Shown here in pieces: positions 61,074-64,000 of a DNA stretch of 64,000 bases. Origin of the DNA: Lachnospiraceae bacterium JLR.KK008 (lineage in GTDB: Bacteria; Bacillota; Clostridia; Lachnospirales; Lachnospiraceae). Below the pieces are notes generated by a model. That model worked only from the letters and a program-made list of their open reading frames with translations. It was not told the origin of the DNA and did no database searches. The position numbers and the translations under genes are program-made. Numbering within the stretch: position 1 is the stretch's first letter; each line of letters begins with the position of its first letter. The DNA lies in contig CP143548.1 of the NCBI GenBank assembly GCA_037015955.1, forward strand, positions 1,264,001 to 1,328,000, in the 5' to 3' direction.

Positions 61074-61712
61074 TCAGAGCGCCGAATATCCATATCCGTT
61101 GGCAATGGCGTCCACGGGTTTTCCCTCTTTACACATCGGGCACGATTCGGGCGGGCTCATCTTATAGTCGGCAATATCTGACATCGTATAGAGCGCATGG
61201 ACAGGTATGCCGTGGGTTTTGTTGACAGCGCTGAAAATCGCGGAGATTCCGGTCACAGTACCGCCATAATAGACGATGGAATCGATCGCTCTTGACATTG
61301 TGTTTCCGGTGGTGGCGGCTGCCAGCAGCAGAAGCACATGCTTATTTTTGATCATGGGCTGCAGGTTTTCACGAAAAAGAATCTGCCCGGCAGAGTTGAT
61401 CTCCGGCGATGTAATGTAGATCGTCTTATGGGCATTCATGGAGAGGACACCAACGTTTGTGAGCTGTTCGGCAAGATAAGCGCCGATGACCTTGCATTCT
61501 TCCAGACAGACGATCGTATCTACGACTGTGCTGGCGACATAGGCGTCCGCCATTGCCTTTGCCACTTTCTGTGCTTCGCTCAGTCTTGCCTTTAACATCG
61601 ACATATCCAGATAATAGTTGATGTGGGAGCTGGGGGTTACAAAGTGCCCCGGGATGACATTCAACACGATATTTGGGTATTTCTTGGAGACCAGTTTTTT
61701 CGCATCCTGCAT
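61074..61712 (-). CDS. Phosphoribosyltransferase-like protein with degenerate PRPP loop
   Basis: 212 residues. It follows the type I PRTase fold: VVDTIVCLEECKVIGAYLAE (the first loop) and KHVLLLLAAATTGNTMSRAI at the PRPP site, where active enzymes have two acidic residues (VLLVDDVITTGGT-like); here they are missing. A C-terminal Cys pair (ESCPMCKEG) may bind zinc. Relatives are often called orotate phosphoribosyltransferase, but the real pyrE is at 11.8 kb and this one is likely a binding or regulatory protein. The 396 nt between it and the next gene contain no gene. Confidence 0.6.
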   Translation of the reverse strand: MQDAKKLVSKKYPNIVLNVIPGHFVTPSSHINYYLDMSMLKARLSEAQKVAKAMADAYVASTVVDTIVCLEECKVIGAYLAEQLTNVGVLSMNAHKTIYITSPEINSAGQILFRENLQPMIKNKHVLLLLAAATTGNTMSRAIDSIVYYGGTVTGISAIFSAVNKTHGIPVHALYTMSDIADYKMSPPESCPMCKEGKPVDAIANGYGYSAL

Positions 61713-61806
61713 AAAAATCCCTCGCTTTCGTTTTATGACTGCATTTGGATAAAATGCAACAATATTTTCTTCTATTATACTATTTATTAGACAAAATTAC
61801 TATCAC

Positions 61807-61880
61807 AAATTCAGAATTTATTCTCGTAAAATTTTTTATGTTTTTTAAATTCAGAATATTTTTACTGAAATTTACTAAAA
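61807..61880 (+). repeat. Direct repeats in the AT-rich region before the sugar importer
   Basis: AAATTCAGAAT occurs at 61807-61817 and 61847-61857 (40 nt apart), and TTTACTGAAA/TTTACTAAAA is a tandem pair at 61861-61880. These may be activator or repressor sites for the importer promoter. Confidence 0.35.
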
Positions 61881-61992
61881 TATAGTGAGAGGGGATGAAA
61901 ATGGATTATAGAACGATGGTTTTTGGATTTAGTCATTCTGCACAAAATATAGGAGATAAAAATGGATAAAGCGTCAAAAATGGTAAAATGGA

Positions 61993-62022
61993 TTGACACG
62001 GGGGGGGGTAAAATGATACATT
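61993..62022 (+). promoter_or_regulatory. Candidate promoter with a nine-G spacer tract
   Basis: TTGACA at 61993-61998, a run of nine G at 62000-62008, and TACATT at 62017-62022; spacer length is 18 nt and would be 17 with eight G. A single-base change in the tract would alter promoter strength. Confidence 0.45.
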
Positions 62023-62138
62023 AGTGTTACTTGATAAGACGTAAAAAATACTAAATATAATAATAATATAAGTATAATATTAATTATGTTTAGTAAAGTT
62101 TTATTAAAGTGAGTAAATGGATAAAAGGAGGAAAAGGA

Positions 62139-63215
62139 ATGAAAAAGAAAGTATTGAGTGTGCTGCTTTGCGCTGCCATGACGGCTTCTCTGTTAGCTGG
62201 CTGTGGTGTGAGCAAAGTGGAAGAAGCACCGGCTGCAGAGCCGGCGGCGGCAGAGGCGACAGCCGAGGGTGCAGGAGATGCGGCGGCATCCGGCGACAGC
62301 GCAGGTTATAAGATCGCTGTTGTTCCGAAACTGACGAGTATCGCGTGGTTCCAGAGAATGGAAGTCGGTGTCAAAGAGTATGCGGAAGAGACAGGAGTGG
62401 ATGCTTTTTATACCGGACCTTCCGAGGGTGATGGCGCGCTGCAGGCGCAGGCAATCGAGGATCTGATCTCTCAGGGCGTAGATGCGATCTGTGTCGTACC
62501 GTTCTCTACGGAAGCGTTGGAGCCCGTATTGAAAAAAGCAAGAGAAGCAGGAATCGTTGTCATTACACATGAGGCTTCCGGCATGACAAATATGGATTAT
62601 GACATTGAGGCGTTCAACAACGAAGATTATGGTATGCACTTTATGGAATGCCTCGGCGAAGCTACAGGCGGCGAGGGTGAATACATATTTGAAGTTGGTT
62701 CTCTGACGAGCGAATCTCACAATCAGTGGGTGGATGCTGCAAAAGAACTTCAGGAAGAGAAATTCCCGAACATGACACAGTACGGGGATAAGATTGAAAC
62801 CGCGGACGATCAGTCCAAGTCTTATGACAAAGTGAAAGAGGTTCTGACAGCAAACCCGAATATCGCAGCTATCCAGGGTTCCGCTATGCCTGATGTGGCA
62901 GGTGCGGCGCTTGCAGTAGAAGAACTTGGCCTTCAGGGTAAGGTAAAGATTGCCGGTACTTCTCTTGTATCCGTATCCGGTGAGTTTGTAAGAAACGGCA
63001 CCATCGATATGATCTCTTTCTGGGATCCCGCGCTTGCAGGCAAAGCGATGATTCAGCTTGCAATCAAGGTTCTGGACGGTGAGACGATCGAGTCTGGCTG
63101 TAATCTGGAAGTACAGGGCTATGACAATCTGACATTGGAAGGAAATGTTCTGTATGGTCAGGCATGGATCGATGTGACGAAGGATAATGTAGATGACCCT
63201 GCATATGATTTCTGA
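62139..63215 (+). CDS. Sugar ABC transporter substrate-binding lipoprotein (RhaS/LsrB-like)
   Basis: 358 residues from ATG 62139 (AAGGAGG upstream). Lipoprotein signal ending at SLLAGCGVSK (lipobox), an Ala/Glu-rich linker, then a type I periplasmic-binding domain (YKIAVVPKLTSIAWFQRMEV, ALQAQAIEDLISQGVDAICV, TAVIVSL-like core). Pattern resembles rhamnose, autoinducer-2 and xylose-class binding proteins; the sugar cannot be named. The importer ATPase starts 146 nt later. Confidence 0.85.
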   Translation: MKKKVLSVLLCAAMTASLLAGCGVSKVEEAPAAEPAAAEATAEGAGDAAASGDSAGYKIAVVPKLTSIAWFQRMEVGVKEYAEETGVDAFYTGPSEGDGALQAQAIEDLISQGVDAICVVPFSTEALEPVLKKAREAGIVVITHEASGMTNMDYDIEAFNNEDYGMHFMECLGEATGGEGEYIFEVGSLTSESHNQWVDAAKELQEEKFPNMTQYGDKIETADDQSKSYDKVKEVLTANPNIAAIQGSAMPDVAGAALAVEELGLQGKVKIAGTSLVSVSGEFVRNGTIDMISFWDPALAGKAMIQLAIKVLDGETIESGCNLEVQGYDNLTLEGNVLYGQAWIDVTKDNVDDPAYDF

Positions 63216-63360
63216 TAAACAGGTGAAATAGAAAGCGGAGCCGCTTTCCGGAAGTAAGTGCGGACCTTGTAAGACTGTAAAAGGGATTTATGAGGTCCGC
63301 CTTTCCACTATGATAAGGGAATGCGTCTGTTGGAATGATGAAAGAAAGATGGGACAGAGT

Positions 63361-64000
63361 ATGGCAGAGACATTTTTGAAATTGGATGGAATAAAAAAAT
63401 ACTTTGGCGGCGTAAAGGCGTTAAAGGGAGTCAGCCTGGAAGTGAGAAGCGGAGAGATCCACTGTCTGGCAGGAGGAAATGGCTGCGGCAAGTCTACACT
63501 GATCAAAGTAATATCCGGCGTTCATGACGCTACGGAAGGCAACATTTATATTGAGGGCAAAAAAATACAGAAATTGACGCCGATCGATTCGATCAGCCTC
63601 GGAATTCAGGTTATCTATCAGGATTTCGCAGTGTTTCCGAATCTTTCAGTGGCAGAAAATATTGCGATGAACAGAGCGCTCATGACAAGCGCGAAGAAAA
63701 TGGACTGGAAGAAGGCAAGGGAGCTTGCCTTGGAGGCGATGGAGCAGATCGGTGCTCACATGGACCCGGATATACCGGTTGAACGGCTGTCTGTGGCAAA
63801 TAAGCAGATGGTTGCCATATGCAGGGCAATCATCAATGATGCCAAGATGCTCATCCTCGATGAGCCGACGACGGCGCTGACGGCAAATGAAGTGGAAAAA
63901 TTGAATAAGATTGTCCGCAACCTCAAAGAGAAGGGGATGGCGATCGTTATTGTAAATCATAAATTGGATGAGATCTATCAGATCGCAGATCGTCTGACGA
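63361..64000 (+). CDS. Sugar ABC transporter ATPase (RbsA-like), 3'-truncated by the window
   Basis: An open frame to the right edge gives at least 213 residues of a two-domain sugar importer ATPase (ATG 63361 or in-frame ATG 63349). Walker A is GGNGCGKSTL, Q-loop IQVIYQDFAVFP, Walker B MLILDEPTTALTAN, H-loop VNHKLDE. The signature motif is LSVANKQMVAI, where active copies usually have LSVGQQQMVEI, a degenerate Q/G segment to note. A permease should follow beyond the edge. Confidence 0.85.
   Translation, partial: MAETFLKLDGIKKYFGGVKALKGVSLEVRSGEIHCLAGGNGCGKSTLIKVISGVHDATEGNIYIEGKKIQKLTPIDSISLGIQVIYQDFAVFPNLSVAENIAMNRALMTSAKKMDWKKARELALEAMEQIGAHMDPDIPVERLSVANKQMVAICRAIINDAKMLILDEPTTALTANEVEKLNKIVRNLKEKGMAIVIVNHKLDEIYQIADRLT

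Overview
The window looks like chromosome from a motile, spore-forming clostridium, most likely a Lachnospiraceae member. The grounds are a SigH-type sigma factor, a ClpC-type ATPase, RadA, a YjfB-type motility peptide, a split YvyF-like flagellar-operon protein, YtrA-type GntR repressors, strong AGGAGG ribosome sites, tRNA genes without encoded CCA, and several families I know mainly from Lachnospiraceae. The species cannot be named from the sequence.

Layout. 1-3.5 kb is an AT-rich accessory patch: the tail of a membrane protein, a Phd/RelE-type toxin-antitoxin pair with its operator, a TIR-domain protein, a remnant resembling integrative-element genes, and an ECF sigma/anti-sigma pair. 3.6-8.5 kb is a five-gene unit: two-component system, VTC-domain protein, DUF4956-type membrane protein and CotH-kinase protein. 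8.5-11.6 kb has a Xre regulator and a second two-component system. 11.8-18.8 kb holds pyrE, small membrane proteins, an M29 aminopeptidase with a long N-terminal extension, and purE-purM-purN-purD. 18.8-27 kb has the split YvyF-like gene, an SH3 protein with a very acidic tail, GntR-clpC, radA, a membrane protein and tRNA-Trp. 27-33.6 kb is mixed: HAD phosphatase, LUD protein, a peptidoglycan-binding protein, and a GntR-ABC exporter operon with a 20-bp-arm palindrome.

33.7-40.6 kb is a four-gene operon of unknown function: a giant repeat-like protein, an actin/Hsp70-fold ATPase-like protein, a TPR-like protein and a coiled-coil membrane protein. 40.8-43.2 kb is a polar amino-acid ABC importer. 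43.3-44.5 kb is a low-GC methyltransferase-like gene broken at a run of nine G. 44.9-48.9 kb is the FMN-riboswitch-controlled riboflavin operon. 49-54.7 kb holds ispF, a GNAT protein, cysE, cysS, mrnC, rlmB and sigH. 54.8-56.3 kb is ArsR plus an ArsP-like permease (frameshifted). Then come tRNA-Thr, mutM, a YHYH protein, a cbiQ-cbiO-cbiM-cbiN cobalt transporter, a PRTase-like protein and a sugar ABC importer that runs off the right edge.

The leading candidates for undescribed biology are the four-gene ATPase cluster, the VTC/DUF4956/CotH unit with its own two-component system, two nine-G tracts placed where slippage could switch a gene (one in coding sequence, one in a promoter spacer), and a duplicated ~86-bp structured element ending in an intrinsic terminator. 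Family names come from recalled motifs; no database search was run.
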